33,673 bases of DNA from REEB85 sp018971455. Lineage in GTDB: Bacteria; Pseudomonadota; Alphaproteobacteria; Acetobacterales; Acetobacteraceae. The stretch is taken from NCBI GenBank assembly GCA_028871195.1, contig JAGWNT010000039.1, positions 1 to 33,673 of the forward strand. The letters are read 5' to 3'. Each line of letters begins with the position of its first letter. Positions within the stretch are counted from its first letter, which is position 1. Below are positions 1-7,808 of this stretch, in pieces. Below the pieces are notes generated by a model. It was given only the letters and a program-made list of their open reading frames with translations, did not search any database and had not been told where the DNA came from. A program made the translations under genes and the position numbers.

Positions 1-171
1 CGCGATGCTGGCAAGGTCTGTCTGGGTGCGGCCTGCAAGGCGCTGCCGGCGCCGACCCGCGATGCCGGCAAGGTCCGTCTGGGTGCGGCCTGCAAGGCGC
101 TGCCGGCGCCGACCCGCGATGCCGGCAAGGTTCGTCTGGGTGCCGCCTGCAAGGCGCTGCCGGCGCCGACT
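1..171 (+). repeat. Three 57-bp tandem repeats, in-frame coding repeat
   Basis: Three directly adjacent 57-bp units lie at 1-57, 58-114 and 115-171. They differ at only five positions in total. The period is a multiple of three, so every frame stays open and frame must be judged from the substitutions. Read in frame 1, four of the five changes are synonymous third-position changes (GCT/GCC, GTC/GTT, GCG/GCC, ACC/ACT) and one changes Cys to Arg (TGT/CGT). This indicates selection on the frame-1 protein. More copies may lie upstream of the window edge. Confidence 0.95.
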
Positions 172-177
172 CGCTGA
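1..177 (+). CDS. C-terminal fragment of a protein with 19-residue tandem repeats
   Basis: This is the 3' end of a gene whose start lies before the window. Frame 1 reads three copies of a 19-residue unit that starts RDAGKV and ends KALPAPT, then one Arg codon and TGA at 175-177. Each unit has a conserved GAACK core with one Cys, and the first copy has a second Cys. The unit is rich in Ala, Lys/Arg and Pro. I do not recognise the family. The sequence has no hydrophobic segment and looks like a basic, flexible C-terminal tail. Reading frame is supported by the synonymous pattern of differences between repeat copies and by a strong terminator 63 bases past the stop. The reverse strand and the other forward frames are also open, but only because of the repeat period. 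Confidence 0.6.
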   Translation, partial: RDAGKVCLGAACKALPAPTRDAGKVRLGAACKALPAPTRDAGKVRLGAACKALPAPTR

Positions 178-240
178 ATTCGCAGGATCTGTCGAGGGCC
201 GGATCGGCCCGCTGATGGTGCGGCGTGCCTGATTGTCGGC

Positions 241-263
241 AAAACCGGGCTTCGCCCGGTTTT
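241..263 (+). terminator. Strong Rho-independent terminator
   Basis: A perfect 10-bp inverted repeat (AAAACCGGGC at 241-250 and GCCCGGTTTT at 254-263) encloses the 3-base loop TTC. The stem has the common GGGCTTCGCCC core, and the right arm ends in TTTT followed by GTCTTT. It ends transcription of the repeat-protein gene. The left arm begins AAAA, so it could also work on the minus strand. Confidence 0.9.
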
Positions 264-290
264 GTCTTTATCCGGGTGCCGCATTATGTG
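262..290 (+). promoter_or_regulatory. Weak candidate promoter for the DUF6065-like gene
   Basis: TTGTCT (262-267) and TATGTG (285-290) are separated by 17 bp. This resembles a -35/-10 pair at partial match, starting within the T-run of the terminator. It would give a leader of about 23 bases before the ATG at 320. The match is poor enough that this is only a suggestion. Confidence 0.22.
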
Positions 291-319
291 GGCGGGTCGA
301 TCAGCAGAGGAAATCGGTG

Positions 320-1114
320 ATGAATGATCATGGCGCTCCGGCGGACACGGTGGCGGACAAATCCGCTGAGCCACGCATCACTTTTTACCGGTTCATTCCA
401 GATGCCCGCATGCCCCAGCGTGCCGACCGGTCGGCGGCCGGGAGCCTCCCCACGCGCGCGTTCCGCTACTGCGATCCCGTCACGACCGCTTCGGCGTTCG
501 GCTACTACATGTTCCCGCCGCTCAACTTCAGTCTGATGTGGGACGGTTATGATGTGTCGTGGACCTATGACGGGATCGAGGAATGGCTTGCCCTTCACAC
601 CGCGCAGTACCCGAACTTCGCGCCGCATTTTGATGCCCGCGTTCCCGAGGAAATCAAGGGATTCGCGCCTCCCTTCCTGACCAAGCTGAACGAGCCGGGC
701 CTCGTCCAGATCTGGACCGGCATGATGGTTCGCACGGCGCCTGACTGGAGCCTGCTGGTCCGCCCCTGCCCGAACCTGCCGCGCGATGGCGGCTTTGAAC
801 TGTTCGAGGGCGTGATCGAGACCGACCACTGGTTTGGTCCGATCATTACGAACCTGCGCCTGACCAAGACCAACGTGCCGATCCGCTTCGACGCCGACTT
901 CCCGCTTCTCCAGGTCCAGCCATTGCCGCGGCCCGCGTTGGATGAGCAGGCGCTCAACAATTTCGGCGCCGTCACGGAGATCGAGAGTCTGGAGCCGGAG
1001 GATTGGGACCGTTTCTACGATACGGTGGTGCGCCCGAACGTCATCGAGGCGCGGCCCCAGGGGTTCTATGCGACCACGGCGCGCAAGCGGCGCCGGGCGG
1101 AAGGCCGGGAATAG
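320..1114 (+). CDS. Uncharacterised protein, DUF6065-like
   Basis: This is a 264-residue soluble protein of unknown function. The opening (ITFYRFIPDARMP, then RAFRYCDPVTTASAFGYY), the central WTGMMVRT and the following WSLLVR-P-PN segment resemble the family I know as DUF6065. That assignment is from memory and is not tested. There is no signal peptide or membrane segment. The C-terminus is very basic (ARKRRRAEGRE). I chose ATG 320 because AGAGGAAA lies about 8 bases upstream; an in-frame start at 233 would place the terminator at 241-263 inside the coding region. The gene stands alone between the terminator and a convergent regulator gene 13 bases downstream. Confidence 0.8.
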   Translation: MNDHGAPADTVADKSAEPRITFYRFIPDARMPQRADRSAAGSLPTRAFRYCDPVTTASAFGYYMFPPLNFSLMWDGYDVSWTYDGIEEWLALHTAQYPNFAPHFDARVPEEIKGFAPPFLTKLNEPGLVQIWTGMMVRTAPDWSLLVRPCPNLPRDGGFELFEGVIETDHWFGPIITNLRLTKTNVPIRFDADFPLLQVQPLPRPALDEQALNNFGAVTEIESLEPEDWDRFYDTVVRPNVIEARPQGFYATTARKRRRAEGRE

Positions 1115-1127
1115 ACGCGGACCCCGC

Positions 1128-3230
1128 CTATTCCGGCACTCCGGCCAGCCGCAACCCGGCGGCAAAGACGTCGAGATGGTCCTTGTGTTCGAACAGGCCG
1201 CCGGCGATGAACTTGCTGACCGTGAAGTCCGGCTCGATCATCAGCAGCCGGCGCAGGATCATGTCGGCTTCCTCCTTCGCGCCGAGATGCCCGAGCGCCG
1301 AGAGGTAGGGCTTGCACGCGGCGGAGAAGCCCGGGTTCATTTCGCTGACCGCCCGCCCGCGCTCGACCGCGCCGGTATAATCCCCGTTCAGCAGGGCGAT
1401 CATGATTCCGGTGGTGTCGAAGAGGAAAGCGTGGGGGTCGAACGGCGAGAGCTTCTTGTAGCGGTCCATGCGCTGCGCCGCCTCGTTCAACTCCCCCATG
1501 TAGGTGTGGGTCATGGCCGACAGCGCCCACGCCATCGGCAGATTCGGATTGAGCGAGATCGCCCGATCATGCAGGGCGAGCGCCTCGCGCATGCGGCGAT
1601 GCAGGAAGGCGCGGACATGTCCCGCGATGGTCAGGCCCTTCGCGTCCTGCGGATCGAGCATGATGGCGCGCTCGCCGTGGCGCCCGGCGTTCTCCATCAC
1701 CTCCTGCCGGTTATCCGCCCAGCCCTGGCCGAACAGAAACAGGAGCCAGAAGGCGTACCAGGCATGCGCCGCCGCGTAGTCGGGCTCCTGGGCGATGGCC
1801 TGCTTGAGATACTCGCCGGCCTGCATGAAGAGCGGCTTTTCCAGGCGGGCGATGAGCGGGATGGCGCGCAGCGTCAGGTCGTAGGCCGAGGCGTCCTGGG
1901 CCGGGCGGCTGCTTACCCGCTGCGCCTCGATCAGCAGGATCTCGGGGTCGATCTGGGCCACCACCTCGGCGGCGATGTCGTCCTGGAGCGAGAGAAGGTC
2001 GCGCGAATTGCGGTCGAAGCGGCGGGACCAGACAACCTGGTTGCCGGCCCGCAGGTCGAGCAGGCGCAGGCCGATGCGCAGCTTGTCGCCGACGCGCTGG
2101 ATCGAGCCGTCGAGCAGGAAATCGATGTTGAAGGCGCGGCGGATCGCCGTCTCGTCGCGCGTCTGCGTCGCGTAGCGCGCCAGCGAGCTCGACGAGACCA
2201 GGAACATCCAGCGGAAGCGGGCCAGGGCGGAGGTGATCTCCTCGGCCAGGCCGGTGGAGAGATGGCCCTCCGATTCGGGCAGGCCGTTGATCTGCAGCGG
2301 CAGCACGCCGATGCGGGCGCCGCCGCGCGTGAGATGCGTCCGCGTCATGCCTTCGGGGCGCGATTCCGGCCGCGCCTCGGTGCGCGGCACCGCTTTCCCG
2401 TCGGCCGCGCGCGCCTCGGTGCGCGGCTCGATGCGCGGTTCCGGCCGCGGCGGCGTCGGGATCGGGCCGGCGGCACGGATATCGGCCAGGACGCGCTGCG
2501 TCTCCTCGGAGGGTTGCGCGTCGAGCTGGTCGGCCAGCACGCTGCGGCAGCGCTCATAGGCCTGGATCGCCATGCCGCGCTCGCCGCGCGCGGCATAGGC
2601 GCGCATGAGGGCGCGCCAGGCGCCCTCATGCGTGCGGTCGATCGCCAGCAATTGCTGGGCGGCGGGAATCATCGCCTCCGGTTCGGTTTTATCTCGCAAC
2701 AAATTCTCGCCGAGCGCGCGGGCGCGATCGCGCAGCCGTTCGCGCTCGCTGGCGAGCCAGGCATCGAAGCTCGGGTCGATGCCGTCGAGATCCTCGAGCA
2801 ATTCGCCGTCCAGCAGGGAGAGCGCGGCGGGCTTGTCGGCCGAGGCGCGCAGCACCTCCTCGACGTCGACCCAGACCGTGCCCGGGCGCAGGGCCAGATG
2901 GTCGCGGTTGATGGCGAGGATGTGCGTGCCGACCGGGTCGAGCGTTTCCAGCAGGCGGTGGATTTCCTGGCGCAACGAGGCGCGTGCCTGTTCCTCCGGC
3001 CGCCGGCTCCACAGCATTTCGGCGAGTTTTCCGCGCAGCACAGGGCGCGGCGCGGACAGTGCCAGAATGGCCAGCAGCGCGCGCGTCTTGCGGCCCGTTG
3101 GCAGGACGCTTTCGCTGGCCAGCGTCCAGGCCTCCATCTGGCCGATCAGGCGCAACCGTACCTGGATCGGATCGAGCGGCGGGGTGGTGCCGGATAACGG
3201 AGAAATGCGGAGCGGTGTGCCTACCATCAT
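1128..3230 (-). CDS. SARP/BTAD-type transcriptional regulator with TolB-like and TPR domains
   Basis: This is a predicted cytoplasmic regulator of about 700 residues. Domains run in order: an OmpR-like winged helix as in SARP proteins (about residues 22-95, around GRKTRALLAILALS and RGKLAEMLW); a bacterial transcriptional activator (BTAD) helical domain (about 100-255); an Arg/Glu/Pro-rich linker (about 260-310); a TolB-like domain (about 315-440, from ARIGVLPLQ through FLLDGSIQR); and C-terminal TPR-type helices to the end. This layout matches regulators that couple DNA binding to a sensory or scaffold module; the ligand and target genes cannot be told from sequence. The start is uncertain. 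I use the first of two adjacent ATG codons (3230), but neither has a clear Shine-Dalgarno, and an in-frame TTG at 3278 would add 16 residues. It lies downstream of gshA on the same strand, 132 bases away. Confidence 0.85.
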   Translation of the reverse strand: MMVGTPLRISPLSGTTPPLDPIQVRLRLIGQMEAWTLASESVLPTGRKTRALLAILALSAPRPVLRGKLAEMLWSRRPEEQARASLRQEIHRLLETLDPVGTHILAINRDHLALRPGTVWVDVEEVLRASADKPAALSLLDGELLEDLDGIDPSFDAWLASERERLRDRARALGENLLRDKTEPEAMIPAAQQLLAIDRTHEGAWRALMRAYAARGERGMAIQAYERCRSVLADQLDAQPSEETQRVLADIRAAGPIPTPPRPEPRIEPRTEARAADGKAVPRTEARPESRPEGMTRTHLTRGGARIGVLPLQINGLPESEGHLSTGLAEEITSALARFRWMFLVSSSSLARYATQTRDETAIRRAFNIDFLLDGSIQRVGDKLRIGLRLLDLRAGNQVVWSRRFDRNSRDLLSLQDDIAAEVVAQIDPEILLIEAQRVSSRPAQDASAYDLTLRAIPLIARLEKPLFMQAGEYLKQAIAQEPDYAAAHAWYAFWLLFLFGQGWADNRQEVMENAGRHGERAIMLDPQDAKGLTIAGHVRAFLHRRMREALALHDRAISLNPNLPMAWALSAMTHTYMGELNEAAQRMDRYKKLSPFDPHAFLFDTTGIMIALLNGDYTGAVERGRAVSEMNPGFSAACKPYLSALGHLGAKEEADMILRRLLMIEPDFTVSKFIAGGLFEHKDHLDVFAAGLRLAGVPE

Positions 3231-3362
3231 ATGCCAATACAACGCCCAGACCGGTTGCGCAGGCAAGGTTTTATGCAACGCAGCCGTGTAATCCGGGAAT
3301 CAATCACTGTCATTCACGTGCACCTTCCGCAACAGCACGGAGGATTCACGATCAACCCGGCA

Positions 3363-4727
3363 TCAAATCGCAGCCTCGGCAAAAATTCGCGTGATATCTC
3401 CGCGCCACGCTCCGTTAAAACGTGACAACCATGCCTCCGCCTGCGTCGGCGCGCCGGCGACCAGAGGGGCGAGGGGCGCCAGGTGGATCCGCTCATCCTG
3501 CCCGGCAGCATCACGCCGTGCCCGCGCGCGCAGCCCGTCGCCGGCGATGGCCACCATGTCGCGGGCGAGGTCGCGCACCGTGCCGGCGCCGAATGGCGCG
3601 TCGAGCGCCCGGCGCGCCACCTGTGGGCGCAGCGCGGCGAAATCACGCCAGTCATGGGACTGCACCAACGCCGCCGCGGCCGCGAGGGCGGCGGGGTCGT
3701 AGAGCAGCCCGACCCAGAGGGCGGATTGCGCGACCATCATCTCCAGGCTGCCGGCATCCGCGCCGCGCATTTCCAGGAACCGCTTGAGGCGGACATCGGT
3801 GAACACCGTCGTCATGTGGTCGGCGAAATCGCCCACGCTGGCGACCGCTCCCGCCGCCTCGGGCAGCCTTCCGTCCAGGAAGCGGCGGAAGGACTGGCCG
3901 GCGAGGTCGATGTAGCGATCGTCGCGGTAGGCGAAATACATCGGCACGTCGTCGACCAGCCATTGGACGTAGCGTTCGAAGCCGAAGCCGTCCTCGAAGA
4001 AGACCGCCGGAATGCCGGAGCGCTGGTTGTCGGTGTCGGTCCAGACATGGGCGCGGTAGGACAGGAAGCCGGAGGGCTTGCCGTCGGCGAAGGGCGAATT
4101 GGCGAACAGGGCGGTGGCCACCGGTTGCAGGGCAAGCGCGACGCGCAGCTTGCGCACCATGTCGGCTTCGCTCGCATAGTCGAGATTGACCTGCACGGTG
4201 CAGGTGCGCGTCATCATGTCGAGTCCGAGCGAGCCGACGCGCGGCATGTAGCGGCGCATGATGGCGTAGCGGCCCTTGGGCATCCACGGCATCGCCTCGC
4301 GCGTGGCGGTGGGGTGGAATCCGAGCGGGGCGAAGCCGAGGCCGAGCGGGCCGGCGACCGCGCGCACCTCGGCGTAATGGGCCTCCATTTCCGCGCGCGT
4401 GGCGTGCAGGTCGGCCATCAACCCGCCCGACAATTCGAGCTGGCCGGCCGGTTCGAGCGACACCGAGGCGTCGCCCCGGGTCAGCCCGATCGGGTTGCCG
4501 TGGTCGGTGATCGGCGTCCAGCCATTGGCGGCGATGCCTTCCAGGATCGCGCGGATGCCGCCGGGCTCGTAGGGGGGCGGGGAGAAATCATCCTTCCGGA
4601 AGCCGAATTTCTCGTGCTCGGTGCCGATGGTGAAGCGCTCGGCCGGCTTGCAGCCGACGGCGATGTGGTCGGCCAATTGCCGCAGCGACCTGATCGGGGT
4701 CGCGTCGGCTGCTCCGGGATTGGACAT
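3363..4727 (-). CDS. gshA: Glutamate-cysteine ligase, plant/alphaproteobacterial type
   Basis: The enzyme joins L-glutamate and L-cysteine using ATP, the first step of glutathione synthesis, in the cytosol. The 454-residue length and motifs fit the GCS2/plant-type class rather than the gamma-proteobacterial class: TIGTEHEKFGF near the N-terminus, then GDASVSLEPAGQLELSGG, the MRRYMPRVGSLGLDMM segment, and TCTVQVNLDY. Only two cysteines are visible, so the redox disulfide pairs of the plant enzyme are probably absent. It follows rsmE on the same strand with 48 bases between, so the two may share a transcript. A second glutathione-related fold, the GST-like protein at 19201-19869, is elsewhere in the window. 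Confidence 0.96.
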   Translation of the reverse strand: MSNPGAADATPIRSLRQLADHIAVGCKPAERFTIGTEHEKFGFRKDDFSPPPYEPGGIRAILEGIAANGWTPITDHGNPIGLTRGDASVSLEPAGQLELSGGLMADLHATRAEMEAHYAEVRAVAGPLGLGFAPLGFHPTATREAMPWMPKGRYAIMRRYMPRVGSLGLDMMTRTCTVQVNLDYASEADMVRKLRVALALQPVATALFANSPFADGKPSGFLSYRAHVWTDTDNQRSGIPAVFFEDGFGFERYVQWLVDDVPMYFAYRDDRYIDLAGQSFRRFLDGRLPEAAGAVASVGDFADHMTTVFTDVRLKRFLEMRGADAGSLEMMVAQSALWVGLLYDPAALAAAAALVQSHDWRDFAALRPQVARRALDAPFGAGTVRDLARDMVAIAGDGLRARARRDAAGQDERIHLAPLAPLVAGAPTQAEAWLSRFNGAWRGDITRIFAEAAI

Positions 4728-4775
4728 GTTGGTTCCGTCTCGTTCGGCCGGCGCAGCGGCGATTGGGGGGCAGTC

Positions 4776-5486
4776 TTAGCCGACGGCTTGCGCCTGCAAC
4801 AGGGCCAGCCCGACGATCGCAGCCGTCTCGGCCCGCAGCACGCGCGGGCCGAGACTGGCAGGATGAACAAAGGGATGCCGCCCCATGACGTCAAGCTCCC
4901 GCGGTGTGAAACCTCCCTCCGGACCGACCAGAAGGCCGGCCGCCCCGGTCATCGGGCGGATCATTGCCGCGGCACTCCGCTCGATTGCCGCCACCAGCGC
5001 CCGCTCGGCCGGCCATTCGCGCAGCAGGGTTGCAAGCGGCGCGGGTGGTGCGATGCGCGGCACGGTCAGCCGCTCGCTCTGCTCGGCCGCCTCGATGGCG
5101 ATGGCGGCGAGTCGGTCGAGATTGACGCGCGCGGCCTGGGTGCGCTCGGTGAGGACCGGCAGCAGCGCCGCGGCGCCGAGTTCGGTGGCCTTCTGCACCA
5201 CGAGGTCGGTCGCGTCGCGCTTGAGCAGGGCGAAGGCGAGCCACAGATCGGGCTCCGGCACCTGCGGCCGCAGCTGGTGCCGGGCGGCGAGCGTCGCCTG
5301 GTCGCGCCGCAGGGCGAGGATCTCGGCTTGCCACTCGCCGTCGCGGCCGTTGAACAGGCGCACGGTCTCGCCCGGCGCGCGGCGCATGACATGGCCGAGG
5401 TAATGCGCCTGCGACGCGGAGGCGGCGACCGGCGTGTCCGGGTGCAGCGGGGCGGTGACGTGCAGGCGGATTGACGGGGCGGACAT
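4776..5486 (-). CDS. rsmE: 16S rRNA (uracil(1498)-N3)-methyltransferase RsmE
   Basis: RsmE methylates N3 of U1498 in 16S rRNA of the 30S subunit using S-adenosylmethionine. The 236-residue protein has the family's PUA-like N-terminus (HYLGHVMRRAPGETVRLFNG) and the knotted SPOUT C-terminal domain. Diagnostic motifs are LLVGPEGGFTPRE (about 185-197) and LGPRVLRAETAAIVGLALL at the extreme C-terminus, which form the cofactor-binding knot. Length is normal for the family. Its ATG is only 18 bases from the divergent ubiA ATG. The gene probably leads an rsmE-gshA transcript. Confidence 0.96.
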   Translation of the reverse strand: MSAPSIRLHVTAPLHPDTPVAASASQAHYLGHVMRRAPGETVRLFNGRDGEWQAEILALRRDQATLAARHQLRPQVPEPDLWLAFALLKRDATDLVVQKATELGAAALLPVLTERTQAARVNLDRLAAIAIEAAEQSERLTVPRIAPPAPLATLLREWPAERALVAAIERSAAAMIRPMTGAAGLLVGPEGGFTPRELDVMGRHPFVHPASLGPRVLRAETAAIVGLALLQAQAVG

Positions 5487-5504
5487 GGCGGGAGATTAGC
5501 AGCC

Positions 5505-6404
5505 ATGGCGCCGCACACCGATATCATCTCCAAGGGCTGGGTCGCCCGCCTGCCGGCCGGGTGGGTGCCTTATGTGCATCTCGCCCGGCTCGATCGCCCG
5601 ATCGGCGCCTGGCTGCTGTTCCTGCCGGGGCTGTGGTCGATCCTGCTGGCGCGCGCGACGCCGCTGCGCAGCCTGGGCCTGATCGTGCTGTTCCTTGCCG
5701 GGGCCTTCGTCATGCGCGCGGCCGGGTGCGTGGTGAACGACATGTGGGACCGCGACATGGATCGGAAGGTGACGCGCACCGCCGGGCGGCCGCTTGCGTC
5801 GGGCGCCATCCGGATGCGCGGGGCGGCCGTGTTCCTTGCCGCGCTGCTGGCGGCGGGCCTGGTGATCCTGTGGCAGCTCGATCCGCTCGCGCGCCTGCTT
5901 GGCGTGGCCTCGCTCGCGCTGATCGCCACCTATCCGCTGGCCAAGCGGGTGACCTGGTGGCCGCAGCTCATGCTGGGGGTGACGTTCGGCTGGGGCGCGC
6001 CGCTCGGCTACGCCGCCGCGGCCGGGCGGCTGGATGGCGCCATGGCGTGCCTCTACGCGGCGGCCATCGTGTGGATTCTGGGCTACGACACGATCTACGC
6101 CCACCAGGACCGCGAGGATGACGCGCTGGTCGGCGTGCGCTCGACGGCCCGGCTCTTCGCCGCGCGCACCCGCCCGTTCCTCGCCGCCTGCTACGGCGCG
6201 ACCATCGGGCTGCTCGCGCTGGCCGGGCATCTGGCCGGGCTGTCGCTGGTGTTCGACGCCGCGCTGGCGCTGCCCGCCATCCTGCTGGCGGCTCAGGTGG
6301 CGCGCATCGATATCGACGACCCGGCGCTGTGCCTGCGCCTGTTCAAGGCCAATCGCGAGGTCGGGCTCGCGGTCGGGCTGGCCATCATCCTCGGCCGGCT
6401 GTGA
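5505..6404 (+). CDS. ubiA: 4-hydroxybenzoate polyprenyltransferase UbiA
   Basis: This integral inner-membrane prenyltransferase attaches the polyprenyl tail to 4-hydroxybenzoate in ubiquinone synthesis. The 299-residue protein has several hydrophobic helices. It carries both Asp-rich Mg/diphosphate sites: NDMWDRDMD (residues 78-86) and DTIYAHQDREDD (195-206). The intervening TRTAGRPLASG is typical of UbiA. The start ATG 5505 lies 18 bases from the divergent rsmE start. The stop TGA (6402-6404) overlaps the ATG of the next gene as TGATG, so translation of the two is probably coupled. Confidence 0.96.
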   Translation: MAPHTDIISKGWVARLPAGWVPYVHLARLDRPIGAWLLFLPGLWSILLARATPLRSLGLIVLFLAGAFVMRAAGCVVNDMWDRDMDRKVTRTAGRPLASGAIRMRGAAVFLAALLAAGLVILWQLDPLARLLGVASLALIATYPLAKRVTWWPQLMLGVTFGWGAPLGYAAAAGRLDGAMACLYAAAIVWILGYDTIYAHQDREDDALVGVRSTARLFAARTRPFLAACYGATIGLLALAGHLAGLSLVFDAALALPAILLAAQVARIDIDDPALCLRLFKANREVGLAVGLAIILGRL

Positions 6405-7069
6405 TGGATTTCCCGGCCTTCGTGGCGGGCCATACCACCATCGGGTCGGCGCCGCTCGTGCCGGAGATCTCGCTGCATCTGGCCAGCGAGATCACGCCGA
6501 TCTGGCAGGCGAGCGAGGAATGGCTGGCGCGGCGCGGCATCGCCCCGCCATTCTGGGCCTTTGCCTGGCCGGGCAGCCAGGTGCTGGCGCGCCATGTGCT
6601 CGACAATCCTGGCCTGGTCGCCGGGCGGCGGGTGCTGGATTTCGCGGCCGGAAGCGGGCTTGCCGCCATCGCCTGCGCGCGCGCCGGGGCCGCCCGCGTG
6701 GAGGCCGCGGAGATCGATCCGCTCGCCGTCGCCGCCATCGCGGCGAACGCGGCGCGCAACGGCGCCACCGTCGCTGCGATCGGCGAGGACGTGGTGGGCA
6801 GCGCGTGCCGCTGGGACCTCATCCTGTGCGGCGACGTGTGCTACGAGGCGCCGATGACGCGCCACATCCTGCCTTGGCTGCGGCGCATGGCGGGCGATGC
6901 GGAGGTGTGGATTGCCGATCCCGGCCGCGCCTACCTGCCGCGCGAGGGGCTCGAGGTTGTTCGCAGCCTGGCGGTGCCGACGACGCTGGAGCTGGAGGAC
7001 CGCACCGAGCGCGTGGTGACGCTGGCGCGGCTGCGCGCGGCGGCCGAGCCGTCCGTCCCTACAGGCTGA
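6404..7069 (+). CDS. Class I SAM methyltransferase, ETF-beta lysine methyltransferase-like
   Basis: This 221-residue Rossmann methyltransferase has motif I LDFAAGSGLAAIACA (about 80-94), an acidic post-I AAEIDPLA, and a motif IV region LILCGDVCYE. The segment before motif I (PPFWAFAWPGSQVLARHVLDN) and the D-x-x-x-GD-x-CYE pattern resemble METTL20, which methylates lysines on the beta subunit of electron-transfer flavoprotein, and its alphaproteobacterial homologues. That substrate is inferred from family resemblance; no etf gene lies in the window. The ATG overlaps the ubiA stop, and the stop overlaps the convergent lptB stop by 11 bases. Older annotations would call it an NNT1/PrmA-like methyltransferase. 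Confidence 0.85.
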   Translation: MDFPAFVAGHTTIGSAPLVPEISLHLASEITPIWQASEEWLARRGIAPPFWAFAWPGSQVLARHVLDNPGLVAGRRVLDFAAGSGLAAIACARAGAARVEAAEIDPLAVAAIAANAARNGATVAAIGEDVVGSACRWDLILCGDVCYEAPMTRHILPWLRRMAGDAEVWIADPGRAYLPREGLEVVRSLAVPTTLELEDRTERVVTLARLRAAAEPSVPTG

Positions 7070-7808
7070 ACCGTTCGCCGAGATAGACGCGTCGCACGTC
7101 CTCGTGCGCCACCACCTCCTCGGGCAGGCCCTCCATCAGCACCTGGCCATCGTGCATGATGTAGGCGCGGTCGATGATCTCGAGCGTCTCGCGCACATTG
7201 TGGTCGGTGATCAGAACGCCGATGCCGCGGTCCTTCAGCTTGCCGACCAGTTCGCGGATGTCGCCCACGGCGATCGGGTCGATGCCGGCGAGGGGTTCGT
7301 CGAGCAGGATGTAGCCCGGCTGGGTGGCGAGCGCGCGGGCGATCTCCACGCGCCGGCGCTCGCCGCCGGACAGGGCGAGGGCCGGCGTGCGGCGCAGGTG
7401 GCCGATGCCGAATTCGGCGAGCAGTTCGTCGAGCATCTGCTCGCGCCGGTCGCGGTCGGGCTCGACCACCTCGAGTGCCGCCATGACGTTCTGTTCCACG
7501 TTGAGGCCGCGGAAGACGCTCGCCTCCTGCGGCAGGTAGCCGATGCCGAGGCGGGCGCGGCGGTACATCGGCAGGGCGGTGATGTCGTGCCCGTCGAGGA
7601 GGATGGCGCCGGTGTCGGGCCGCACCAGGCCGACGATCATGTAGAAGGTGGTCGTCTTGCCGGCGCCGTTGGGCCCGAGCAGGCCAACCGCCTCGCCGCG
7701 GCGGACCGAGATCGAGACGTTCCGCACCACCGGGCGCTTCCTGTAGACCTTGCCGACGCCGGCCGCGACCAGGCCGGCCCCGCCGGGAATGACCCGCAGC
7801 GCGCTCAT
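7059..7808 (-). CDS. lptB: LPS export ABC transporter ATP-binding protein LptB
   Basis: LptB is the cytoplasmic ATPase of the LptB2FG complex that drives lipopolysaccharide from the inner membrane to the LptC-LptA bridge. The 249-residue protein has Walker A GPNGAGKTT (45-53), a Q-loop in GYLPQEASVF, signature LSGGE (146-150), Walker B YILLDEP (166-172) and the H-loop His in ITDHNV (203). The GYLPQEASVFRGLNVEQN stretch is characteristic of LptB. Its ATG overlaps the lptA stop by 4 bases. It is the last gene of the cluster and converges on the methyltransferase gene with an 11-base overlap of coding ends. LptF and LptG are not in the window. Confidence 0.96.
   Translation of the reverse strand: MSALRVIPGGAGLVAAGVGKVYRKRPVVRNVSISVRRGEAVGLLGPNGAGKTTTFYMIVGLVRPDTGAILLDGHDITALPMYRRARLGIGYLPQEASVFRGLNVEQNVMAALEVVEPDRDRREQMLDELLAEFGIGHLRRTPALALSGGERRRVEIARALATQPGYILLDEPLAGIDPIAVGDIRELVGKLKDRGIGVLITDHNVRETLEIIDRAYIMHDGQVLMEGLPEEVVAHEDVRRVYLGERFSL

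Noticed and set aside
1..171. The 57-bp repeats as a CRISPR array
   Set aside because: The units touch with no unique spacers and keep an open frame with synonymous changes, so this is a coding repeat.
5..232. Arg-rich frame-2 reading through the repeats
   Set aside because: Most differences between repeat copies would be amino-acid changes in this frame, while they are synonymous in frame 1.
233..319. Earlier start for the DUF6065-like gene
   Set aside because: It would place the intrinsic terminator inside the coding sequence; ATG 320 has a good Shine-Dalgarno.
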